DNA of 64,000 nt from the NCBI GenBank assembly GCA_019424965.1, contig JAHYYL010000003.1, positions 13,173 through 77,172 of the forward strand, in the 5' to 3' direction. Below the pieces are notes generated by a model. That model was not told where the DNA came from. It made no database searches and was given only the letters and a program-made list of their open reading frames with translations. This stretch comes from Collinsella sp. (GTDB taxonomy: Bacteria > Actinomycetota > Coriobacteriia > Coriobacteriales > Coriobacteriaceae). This document shows, one piece after another, positions 1-6,958 of this stretch; the first letter of the stretch is position 1; each line of letters starts with the position of its first letter. Position numbers and translations under genes: made by a program.

Positions 1-705
1 GAAGTGGTAATCGCGTCCTGCCATGGCGTGCATGTCGTAGGCAGAAAGCAGGTCGACGGCCTCTTGCGTGATGGTGGCACGGTCGAGCACCAGACGGATG
101 GCGAGCGAGGTATTGATGACGGGGCGTTGCGTGTCCTGGTCACAGGGCTTGGAATCCAGGGTGAGTACGGCAATGGACACGCCGCACTCGTTAACACCGT
201 CGAGCTGGGCAAACGGGCTCATGAGTGCGGCGGCACGTCCGGCGACGGAGTCGAGCGGAGTGTTATCGCCCAGGTTGTTAAGGGCGGCAAACCCGATGGA
301 GGCATAACCGCCGCGTGGGTGATTGCGCACCAGCAGCGCCGAGGTGTCGTCCTTAAAGTCGTAATTGCGACCGGTGCGCACGCGGCCTTCGGCATCTACG
401 GCGACAAAAGCGCTGCAGGCAAACTGGGGCGCCTGGACATGTGCCGGCACACCGGGCAGCACCTGTGCCACCACGGCATCGATGTAGGCCTGGTCGTCGC
501 GCACGCCAGTGGCGATGATGCGATCAAGATCGTAGTCGTAGGCGATGTTGATTGCGTACAGGTCATAGCCATCCGCGTAGCCGGTCAAGCGTTTGAGCGA
601 CGCGGCGGACTTGATTTGCTTGTGATAAACGATACCGGTGGCAGCGGCAAGGCCGACGGCGACTCCCGCGACACCGCAGGCGATGGCAATGTTACGTGGC
701 TTCAT
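1..705 (-). CDS. Membrane-anchored linear amide C-N hydrolase (Ntn type), 3' end outside window
   Basis: The gene starts at the ATG at 705 (GAGGAG lies just upstream) and runs off the left edge after 235 codons. Residues 6-25 form a hydrophobic stretch that looks like an N-terminal membrane anchor. Cys97 opens the motif CSAF, followed after about a dozen residues by GRNYDF. This Cys...GRNxDF arrangement is typical of the choloylglycine hydrolase / N-acylethanolamine amidase / acid ceramidase class of Ntn hydrolases. In the latter two, an internal Cys becomes the N-terminal nucleophile after self-cleavage, and the internal position here suggests that mode. The family cleaves linear amides such as conjugated bile salts, N-acyl amides or penicillin V; the substrate cannot be told from sequence. 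It is divergent from the M18 peptidase gene that follows. Confidence 0.8.
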   Translation of the reverse strand, partial: MKPRNIAIACGVAGVAVGLAAATGIVYHKQIKSAASLKRLTGYADGYDLYAINIAYDYDLDRIIATGVRDDQAYIDAVVAQVLPGVPAHVQAPQFACSAFVAVDAEGRVRTGRNYDFKDDTSALLVRNHPRGGYASIGFAALNNLGDNTPLDSVAGRAAALMSPFAQLDGVNECGVSIAVLTLDSKPCDQDTQRPVINTSLAIRLVLDRATITQEAVDLLSAYDMHAMAGRDYHF

Positions 706-866
706 GACGGCTCCTCTCGTCCTGTTAGCGTAATTGTCGCAAAAAGTGCACGGGCATGATGGCTCAACTTGGCGAGCGGCGCGGGATTAAACACGGAATG
801 AAGAGTGCGGCGCTGGCGCGGCGGGGTATGCTGGAAGGGACCATCAACCCAGCGAAAGGGGAGAGC

Positions 867-2252
867 ATGACGGATCAGGAAACGCCCGAGCGCGCGCATG
901 TGACGGCCGATGATATCGAGGCCGCCAACGACCTTATCGACTTTATCGAGGCATGCCCCAGCATGTTCCATACGGCGGCGACCATTATGGCCGAGCTCGA
1001 CGAGGCGGGCTTTACCTACCTGCCCGAGAATGCGGCGTGGGACATCGAGCCGGGCGGGCGTTATTACACGCAGCGCAACACCTCGAGCGTTGTTGCCTTT
1101 AAGGTGGGCGAGGACCTGGCCGCGACGTGGGGCGAGGACGGCGTTGCCGGCGACTACCATTTTCAGCTGACGGCGTCGCACGGCGACTCGCCGACGTTTA
1201 AGGTCAAGGCCGTGCCTGAGCTTGACGGCGCGGGCGAGACGCTGCGCCTGAACACCGAGGCCTACGGCGGCATGATCGACTACACCTGGTTCGATCGCCC
1301 GCTGGCGCTGGCTGGACGCGTGTTGGTACGCGAAGGCGACCGTATTGAGAGCCGCCTGCTTTCCACCGAGCGCGAGGTCGCTATTATCCCGAGCCTTGCC
1401 ATCCATATGAATCGTGGCGTTAATGAGGGCTTTGCGCCCAACCGCGCCGTCGACCTGTGCCCGCTCATCAGCGCTGGTGACCTTAAGCAGGGCGACTTTG
1501 ATGCTCTGATCGCCGACGAGCTGGATGTTGAGCCCGAGCAAATTCTGGGCCGCGATCTGTTCCTGGTCAATCGCCAGGATGCGCGCATTTGGGGCTGGGC
1601 CGACGAGTTTATTTCGACGCCCAAGCTCGACGACCTGGCCTGCGCCTACACCTCGCTGCAGGCATTTTTGGGTGCCGAGAACGCGCACGACGTTTCGGTC
1701 TTCTGCTGCTTTGATAACGAGGAGGTTGGCTCCGAGACCAAGCAGGGCGCCATGTCGACGTTCTTGGCCGATGCACTGCGCCGCATTAACGGCTCGCTGG
1801 GCTTTGACGACGAGTCGTACCATCGTGCACTTGCCGCATCGATGCTTGTAAGTTGCGACAATGCACATGCCGTGCACCCCAACCACGCCGAGAAGTGCGA
1901 TGCTCGCAATCAGGTGGTGCTTAACGGCGGCATCGTCATCAAGGAAGCCGCCAACCAGCACTACTGCACCGATGCCTTTAGCCGCGCGGTGTTCCAGGCC
2001 ATCTGCGATGACGCCGACGTGCCCACGCAGGCCTTCGCCAACAAGAGCGATATGGCCGGCGGCTCCACGCTCGGTAACCTGTCCAATATGCAGGTGAGCA
2101 TGCATGCCGTGGACGTGGGCCTGCCGCAGCTTGCCATGCACTCGAGCTACGAGACCGGCGGCGTGCGCGACGTGATGTATGCCATCCGCGCCCTCACCGC
2201 CTTCTACGAGCGCAACCTAACCATCAACGGCGCCGAAAGCGTGGAACTCTAA
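867..2252 (+). CDS. apeB: M18 family aminopeptidase
   Basis: A 461-residue cytosolic metallopeptidase that removes N-terminal residues, often acidic ones, from peptides. The ATG at 867 follows GAAAGGGGAG; upstream in-frame ATGs lack a ribosome site and lie in the divergent promoter region. Visible M18 landmarks, in order: SHGDSP (first zinc ligand, about residue 100), STPKLDDL (bridging Asp), DNEEVGS (catalytic Glu pair) and MHSSYETGG near the C-terminus (last His ligand). The length fits the dinuclear-zinc M18 family (about 430-460). A 60-codon frame begins directly after its TAA. Confidence 0.95.
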   Translation: MTDQETPERAHVTADDIEAANDLIDFIEACPSMFHTAATIMAELDEAGFTYLPENAAWDIEPGGRYYTQRNTSSVVAFKVGEDLAATWGEDGVAGDYHFQLTASHGDSPTFKVKAVPELDGAGETLRLNTEAYGGMIDYTWFDRPLALAGRVLVREGDRIESRLLSTEREVAIIPSLAIHMNRGVNEGFAPNRAVDLCPLISAGDLKQGDFDALIADELDVEPEQILGRDLFLVNRQDARIWGWADEFISTPKLDDLACAYTSLQAFLGAENAHDVSVFCCFDNEEVGSETKQGAMSTFLADALRRINGSLGFDDESYHRALAASMLVSCDNAHAVHPNHAEKCDARNQVVLNGGIVIKEAANQHYCTDAFSRAVFQAICDDADVPTQAFANKSDMAGGSTLGNLSNMQVSMHAVDVGLPQLAMHSSYETGGVRDVMYAIRALTAFYERNLTINGAESVEL

Positions 2253-2435
2253 ATGCGAGCCGAAGAAATGAAGGCCGAGCGTGGGGCTCAGCTTATTGAT
2301 CGGGGTTTACAGCTGTTCGTCGCCGCTTGCCATGAGTCAGGGGTCGACGTGTCCAAGGCGCGACCAACGAGTGCTGAAGAACTCAAGCGTAACGCCTATT
2401 CGGACCGCTATGACGAGGAGACGGACTGGCTCTAA
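2253..2435 (+). CDS. Small charged hypothetical protein
   Basis: A 60-residue frame whose ATG directly abuts the TAA of the M18 gene, so translation could be coupled. A second ATG at 2268, after GAAGAA, is an alternative start. The product is highly charged, with an amphipathic first half and an acidic end (DRYDEETDWL). I do not recognise a family. Its size and charge would fit a small antitoxin or regulatory peptide, but no toxin-like partner follows. It could also be a remnant. Confidence 0.4.
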   Translation: MRAEEMKAERGAQLIDRGLQLFVAACHESGVDVSKARPTSAEELKRNAYSDRYDEETDWL

Positions 2436-2511
2436 TAAGCGAAGTGTCGAAAACGCTAGATGTATGTTTGATATCACTTTGGCGAGAGTGTCGCAGACAG
2501 AACTACCGGTA

Positions 2512-2542
2512 TGGCGCAAGCCAACCTGACCCCATTGCGCCA
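2512..2542 (-). repeat. Core-conserved hairpin, family B copy 1
   Basis: Perfect 8-bp arms TGGCGCAA / TTGCGCCA enclose a core that reads GGGGTCAGGTTGG on the minus strand. A second copy at 39104-39136 keeps the GGTCAGGTT core but has different, still complementary arms. It lies two bases before the family A copy at 2545, making a composite of two units in opposite orientation. Confidence 0.7.
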
Positions 2543-2544
2543 AA

Positions 2545-2592
2545 CCTACCAAAAAGGGACAGGTTTATTTTGGCAGGTTTTATCTGGGCAAA
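2545..2592 (+). repeat. Dispersed 50-bp hairpin repeat, family A copy 1
   Basis: One of four copies in the window (others at 3790, 13764 and 41716). The core AAAAAGGGACAGGTTTATTT is flanked by arms CCTACCAAAA / TTTTGGCAGG with one mismatch, followed by the shared tail GTTTTATCTGGGCAAA. The rest of the gap from 2436 to 2833 holds no convincing gene. Confidence 0.9.
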
Positions 2593-2718
2593 TGCCACAA
2601 CGCCAACGGCAAGACGGAACTGCTAAGGCTTGCAGATGAAGCCGACGCCAGCGAAACGCCGCAGGTAGAGCGCACGCCAGCGAGAGCCCGCCGTTTGAGC
2701 CAAGGTGCCGTGAAATGA

Positions 2719-2747
2719 AAAGGCGCTGACCTTCTGGTCGCGCCTTT
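2719..2747 (-). terminator. Terminator hairpin of the D-2-hydroxyacid dehydrogenase gene
   Basis: Arms AAAGGCGC / GCGCCTTT enclose an inner GACC / GGTC pair. On the minus strand the stem ends in CCTTTTCATTTC. A second, perfect 12-bp hairpin (GTTCCGGCGTTT and its complement, 2803-2830) sits immediately after the stop codon but lacks a T tract. Confidence 0.65.
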
Positions 2748-2833
2748 GAAATTGAACGGCAGATTGGCCAAACGGCGGAACCTAAGAGCGCAGCGTCGAG
2801 GGGTTCCGGCGTTTGGTAAAACGCCGGAACAAA

Positions 2834-3769
2834 TCAGTGCTCGATCCAACAACGTAAAGTTTCGCCGGCCTGCAGGTGACGCAGATTCTCCGCGGCGATG
2901 TCGACCACGTTGTTGAGCGTGGCTGCCAGGTGGAACCAGCCGGAGACGTGCGGCGTGATGAGCATGTTGGGCGCATCCCACAGGGGGCTTGTCGCAGGCA
3001 GGGGCTCGGGGTCGGTGACGTCGACCGCAGCGCCGGCAAGATGTCCCGACTCCAGGGCGGCAACCAAGTCGTCGGCGACCACAAGATCGCCGCGGCCGCC
3101 GTTGGCAAAGAAGATGCCCGGCTTCATCGCGGCGAAGAACTCGGCGTTCGCCAGGCCGCGGGTCTCGGGTGTGCTGGGCATAAAGGATGCGACGACGTCG
3201 GCCTCGGCCAGGCGCTCGGGCAGGGCGTCCATGCCGTCCATGTCCTCAAACACAATGGGGTAGACGAGCGGATGGCGCTTGATGCCGCGGACGTGCGCGC
3301 CCATGCTGCGGCAGAGTGTGGCAAAGTGGCCGCCAATGTCGCCCGCGCCCAGCACCAGCACGTTGGCGTTTTTGAGCGAGGTGACCGGACCTAAATCCTC
3401 CCAGCGATGTTCGCGCTGCAGGTCCTGGTAGCCGGGCAGGTGCTTCATCATTGACAGCACCATGGCAAACATGTGCTCGCTTACGGCCTGACCGTAGGCG
3501 CCGATCGAGCAAGACAGCTTGGCGTCGGCCGGCACGGTGCCGGCGGCAAGGTAGTCGTCATAGCCGGCGGTCTGCAATTGCAACAGCTGGAGATGCCCGC
3601 ATGCCGTGAGCATGTCAGGGTCGATGTTGCCCAGGATCACGTCGGCATCGGCGACCTGCTCGCACGTGGCGGCGTCGGCGCTCGTGTAGATAAAATCTTC
3701 GCCCGGAGCGCTCGACTCGAGAATCGCACGGTGACGATCGTTGACGGGCAGCAAAACCAGGATGTTCAC
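2834..3769 (-). CDS. D-2-hydroxyacid dehydrogenase (NAD-dependent)
   Basis: A 311-residue oxidoreductase of the D-isomer-specific 2-hydroxyacid dehydrogenase family, which reduces 2-keto acids to D-2-hydroxy acids. The GTG start at 3769 follows GAGAGGAC; extending further upstream would run through the family A repeat and is unlikely. The Rossmann motif GAGDIGG lies near residue 145. The catalytic triad appears as Arg in NGGRGDLV, Glu in DPEPLP and His in TPHVSG, all present. The N-terminus (MNILVLLPVNDRHR) fits phosphoglycerate-dehydrogenase-like members. The substrate is not predictable. Confidence 0.92.
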   Translation of the reverse strand: MNILVLLPVNDRHRAILESSAPGEDFIYTSADAATCEQVADADVILGNIDPDMLTACGHLQLLQLQTAGYDDYLAAGTVPADAKLSCSIGAYGQAVSEHMFAMVLSMMKHLPGYQDLQREHRWEDLGPVTSLKNANVLVLGAGDIGGHFATLCRSMGAHVRGIKRHPLVYPIVFEDMDGMDALPERLAEADVVASFMPSTPETRGLANAEFFAAMKPGIFFANGGRGDLVVADDLVAALESGHLAGAAVDVTDPEPLPATSPLWDAPNMLITPHVSGWFHLAATLNNVVDIAAENLRHLQAGETLRCWIEH

Positions 3770-3789
3770 AAGCAGTCCTCTCCGTTCAA

Positions 3790-3842
3790 GCTGCCAAAAA
3801 GGGACAGGTTTATTTTGGCAGGTTTTATCAGGCAAAACGTTC
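3790..3842 (+). repeat. Dispersed 50-bp hairpin repeat, family A copy 2
   Basis: Same core as copy 1, with perfectly complementary arms CTGCCAAAA / TTTTGGCAG. It lies between the start of the D-2-hydroxyacid dehydrogenase gene and the map terminator, so it may fall in the 5' leader of the former. Confidence 0.9.
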
Positions 3843-3849
3843 AAACGAA

Positions 3850-3891
3850 ACGCCGGATGCATGGACGGTTGCAAGTCCATGCATCCGGCGT
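3850..3891 (-). terminator. Rho-independent terminator of map
   Basis: A perfect 17-bp stem (ACGCCGGATGCATGGAC and its complement) with an 8-base loop, followed on the minus strand by TTTCGTTTG. It lies 9 bases past the map stop codon. Confidence 0.9.
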
Positions 3892-3899
3892 CCGTGCGG

Positions 3900-4787
3900 C
3901 TACCAGCTCAGCAACTCGTAGCCGTCCTCGGTCACCACGAGCTGTACCTCGCACTGGGCCGAATCGCTACCGTCCTTGGTGCGCACACACCAACCGTCAC
4001 CCTTGCTAATCTTGATGTCAGGCGCTCCGGCGTTGACCATGGGCTCGATGGTAAAGACCATGCCCGGGGCCATGATGGTGTCCGCGTCGGGCGCCTCGGT
4101 GGTAAAGCCCACAAACGGGTCCTCGTGGAACTCCTTGCCAATGCCGTGTCCGCCGTACTCGCGCACCACGCTAAAGCCGGCGTCCTCTACCGTCTTTTGC
4201 ACAGCCTCGGCCATAACAGAGAGCGGCAGCCACGGCTTGACGGCGGCCAGGCCCGCTTCCACGCTGGCGCGGGTCACGTCGACCAGGCGCTGGCGCTCGG
4301 CAGAGACCTTGCCGATGCGGAACATGCGGCTCGAATCGCTAAAGTAGCCGTCCAGAATCGTGGAGCAGTCCACGTTGATGATATCGCCCTCGTGCAGCAC
4401 GTCCGTATCGCAGGGGATGCCGTGACAGACCACATCGTTGATCGAGGTGCATACGCTCTTGGGATAGCCCTCGTAGTTGAGGTCGGCCGGCGTGCCACCG
4501 TGCTCGATGGTGTAGTCGTAGATCATCTGGTCGATCTGGTTGGTGGTCATGCCCGCGGCGATGTGCTCGCCCACGTAGTCGAGCACGCCTACGTTGATGG
4601 CGGCCGAACGCTTGATACCCTCGATGTCGGCGGGTGTCTTGTAGAGCGTGCGGGGCAGAACCTCCCAGCCCTCTTCCCACAAGCGCTCGAGGCGCTCGTC
4701 GAAGGCGCTATGGCATTTCTTGTATTTTTTGCCGCTGCCGCACCAGCAGGCGTCGTTGCGGCCGGGCACGGGTCCGTTGTCAAACAT
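3900..4787 (-). CDS. map: Type I methionine aminopeptidase with N-terminal SEC-C zinc motif
   Basis: A 295-residue enzyme that removes the initiator Met from nascent proteins. Residues about 12-28 carry the SEC-C motif CWCGSGKKYKKCH, a small zinc-binding module that also occurs in SecA and in some bacterial MetAPs, where it may help ribosome or protein docking. The catalytic pita-bread domain follows. Metal ligands are visible as Asp in NVDCST, Asp in YFSDSSRMF, His in GGHGIGKEFHEDP, Glu in TIEPMV and Glu in AQCEVQ. The start ATG at 4787 has AAAGGAAG upstream. The last motif differs from the usual QFEHT form but keeps the Glu. Confidence 0.96.
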   Translation of the reverse strand: MFDNGPVPGRNDACWCGSGKKYKKCHSAFDERLERLWEEGWEVLPRTLYKTPADIEGIKRSAAINVGVLDYVGEHIAAGMTTNQIDQMIYDYTIEHGGTPADLNYEGYPKSVCTSINDVVCHGIPCDTDVLHEGDIINVDCSTILDGYFSDSSRMFRIGKVSAERQRLVDVTRASVEAGLAAVKPWLPLSVMAEAVQKTVEDAGFSVVREYGGHGIGKEFHEDPFVGFTTEAPDADTIMAPGMVFTIEPMVNAGAPDIKISKGDGWCVRTKDGSDSAQCEVQLVVTEDGYELLSW

Positions 4788-4839
4788 GGCTAACTTCCTT
4801 TCATTCGCAGCTAGTATAGCCCACCCACGCGTCCATAAA

Positions 4840-4906
4840 AGTTGCGGTGATATAGTTCCGATTTAAGCGGTTTAACAGCATAAATAGGAACTATATCACC
4901 GCAACT
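4840..4906. repeat. Perfect 20-bp inverted repeat
   Basis: Arms at 4840-4859 (AGTTGCGGTGATATAGTTCC) and 4887-4906 are exact complements around a 27-base AT-rich spacer. It lies between the radical SAM gene end and the map start, both on the minus strand. There is no T tract, so an ordinary terminator is unlikely. Confidence 0.9.
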
Positions 4907-4947
4907 GATGGAGCGGGATGGCGGGCACTAGCTGCTGCGTGGTTTCG

Positions 4948-5724
4948 CTAGTAGCTCACCTGGCAGGGGATGCCGAGGGCGCGCACGCGCGCGGCAATGG
5001 CGTCGAGCACCTCGGGCGCTGCCTTGGCAAGGCCAGCGACCGGTGTCTCGCGCGCCACCGTGTAGATGGTCGCCTCCTGCGGGCGAATGCGCTCAAGCGC
5101 CGCGAGCCAGGGGGCAACGTACTCCTCGCCGGTGTTGTCGATGAGCTTGCCCTGATACTTACCGGTCAAAAAGATCGTCTGGATAATAACGTGACCGTCA
5201 AAGCTTGCGAACGTCTCAATCTGGTGCTCGACGTCGTAGGGGCCAACAGGCTGGTCGAGCAGCTGGATAAACGCCGGGTCGACGGTATCGAGCTTAAGAA
5301 TATTGTCGTCGACCATCATGAGCGCGTCGTGCGCCTCGGGACGGTCGGCGCGCGTGCCGTTGGAGAGCACGGCGATCTTGGAGTTTGGGGCAAGCTCGTC
5401 GCGCAGCGCGACGGCGCCGGCGATGGCCTGCGGAAACTCCGGTGCGGCGGTGGGCTCGCCGTTGCCTGCGAAGGTGATCACATCGGGGAGCTCGCCCTCG
5501 GCTGCCATCTCGCGCAGCTTTGCCTCGAGCGCGTCGAGTACCACGGCAGCGGTGTTGTACGGCTCATGGCAGGGGCGTTCGGCGTTGAGGCCGTTTTCGC
5601 AGTAAATGCAGTCGAACGTGCAGATTTTGCCGCTGGCCGGCATCATGTTGACGCCGAGCGAGAGGCCAAGGCGACGGCTGCGAACGGGCCCAAAGATGGG
5701 GCTTGCATTCAAAAACGTAGACAT
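4948..5724 (-). CDS. Radical SAM protein of unknown substrate
   Basis: A 258-residue protein with the cluster motif CTFDCIYC (CxxxCxxC) near residue 35, which holds the 4Fe-4S cluster that cleaves S-adenosylmethionine. The preceding FGPVRSRRLG...SLGVN segment is characteristic of a widespread but uncharacterised radical SAM family. A GNGEPT motif further on corresponds to the SAM-binding GGE region. The chosen ATG at 5724 lies 9 bases after AGGAG; an ATG two codons upstream is possible but too close to the ribosome site. No partner gene suggests a substrate. Confidence 0.88.
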   Translation of the reverse strand: MSTFLNASPIFGPVRSRRLGLSLGVNMMPASGKICTFDCIYCENGLNAERPCHEPYNTAAVVLDALEAKLREMAAEGELPDVITFAGNGEPTAAPEFPQAIAGAVALRDELAPNSKIAVLSNGTRADRPEAHDALMMVDDNILKLDTVDPAFIQLLDQPVGPYDVEHQIETFASFDGHVIIQTIFLTGKYQGKLIDNTGEEYVAPWLAALERIRPQEATIYTVARETPVAGLAKAAPEVLDAIAARVRALGIPCQVSY

Positions 5725-5949
5725 AGGCATATGCTCCTCAAGACAATTGTGCCTAAGCATAGCATCGGCTCCAAAGCAAGGTGTGGGCTCTTGCTTTACA
5801 AGTTTCGTTTTTTCACGTCGCTCGTTACGCCGTGCCATGAAAAGCCTCGGGTCGGGTACAGTTAATCTGTTAACAAGGCGTAAGGCAATGCGGGTCCATC
5901 CAACCGCACTGACGTGCAACTGGATGAGCATTGATGATGGGGGCACAAC

Positions 5950-6747
5950 ATGGATTTTACGGTCGAGAATGCGGGCACCACGATTGCCTGTCGCGAATAT
6001 GCCGGCCCGGATGTGTCGCCTGATACTCCTGCCTTGGTGTGCGTGCACGGCGCCTGCGTCGACGGCGTCTTCTTTGACGCCATCGCCCGCGAGCTCGCCT
6101 GTGACTACCGCGTCATTGCCTACGATCGCCGCGGTTGCGGCGAGAGCGGCGACGCTGCAGACGGACGCTACGACCTCGCCGCCCAGGCCGCCGACCTGCA
6201 GGCCGTTATTGAGCATATCGGCGCTCCGGCAAACGTGCTCGCGCACAGTGCCGGTACGCTGGTGACCCTGGAGCTTCTCCGTGCAAACCCCGCCATAATC
6301 TCGCGTGCGATTCTGCATGAACCCGCCGTGACGGATGATGGTGCCGGCCTGGGCGCGGCCCCAGTTTTGCTCGAGATGATCGCCGCGGGAAAGGTCTCCA
6401 GGGCATTACGGGCCTTCCTGGGCGCCATCGGCGATTCGGACCCTGAGGCCCCCAAGTTAACCGAGGCAGAAGCCAGGCATGCCCTGCGCAATGGCCGCAG
6501 TTTCATGGCAAACGAATACGGGATTACTATGACCTGCGTTCCCGATTGGGATAGCGTTCGTGCGTCGAAAACGGTGGCCGCCGTGCTCCTGGGCGAGCTC
6601 TCGATTGGCACGCCTCGCGAGGCGGGCACAAGGGTGGCGGCTGAGCTTTTGGACTGTCCACTCGTAATGGTTCCCGGCGCGCACAACGGCCTGCGCGATC
6701 GCCCGGGAGCGGCTGCCCAGACTGTCCTTGGCATCCTGGGGCTCTAA
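5950..6747 (+). CDS. Alpha/beta hydrolase
   Basis: A 265-residue alpha/beta-fold hydrolase. The oxyanion-hole region is CVHGACVDG (about residue 32), the nucleophile Ser lies in the elbow AHSAG (about 97) and the catalytic His in GAHNG near the C-terminus. RRGCGESG is the usual loop after strand 4. It is probably a cytosolic esterase or peptidase-like enzyme with unknown substrate. The ATG at 5950 has GGGGGC upstream. It is monocistronic, with divergent radical SAM and downstream signalling genes. Confidence 0.87.
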   Translation: MDFTVENAGTTIACREYAGPDVSPDTPALVCVHGACVDGVFFDAIARELACDYRVIAYDRRGCGESGDAADGRYDLAAQAADLQAVIEHIGAPANVLAHSAGTLVTLELLRANPAIISRAILHEPAVTDDGAGLGAAPVLLEMIAAGKVSRALRAFLGAIGDSDPEAPKLTEAEARHALRNGRSFMANEYGITMTCVPDWDSVRASKTVAAVLLGELSIGTPREAGTRVAAELLDCPLVMVPGAHNGLRDRPGAAAQTVLGILGL

Positions 6748-6958
6748 CACCCGCAATAGCCAAAGCAGACTTCACCCGCAAACGTTTCGGCCTTGTTAAC
6801 AAATATGCTTAAAACCTCACGTCTGCGGCTTCAATCGCGCCGTCTGCCAACTCATAAAAATGTAACAGCATTCACGTGCTTACCTGCATCGGCAAGGTGT
6901 TACCCTTGTAGGATTTGGAACCCACCGCTACCATGCGAAGCTATCGAAAGGGCCCCAT

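Noticed and set aside
6793..6802. TTGTTAACAA palindrome as an operator (similar TGTTAACAAG near 5869)
   Set aside because: Short AT-rich dyads of this kind occur by chance and are not positioned consistently relative to the two genes.
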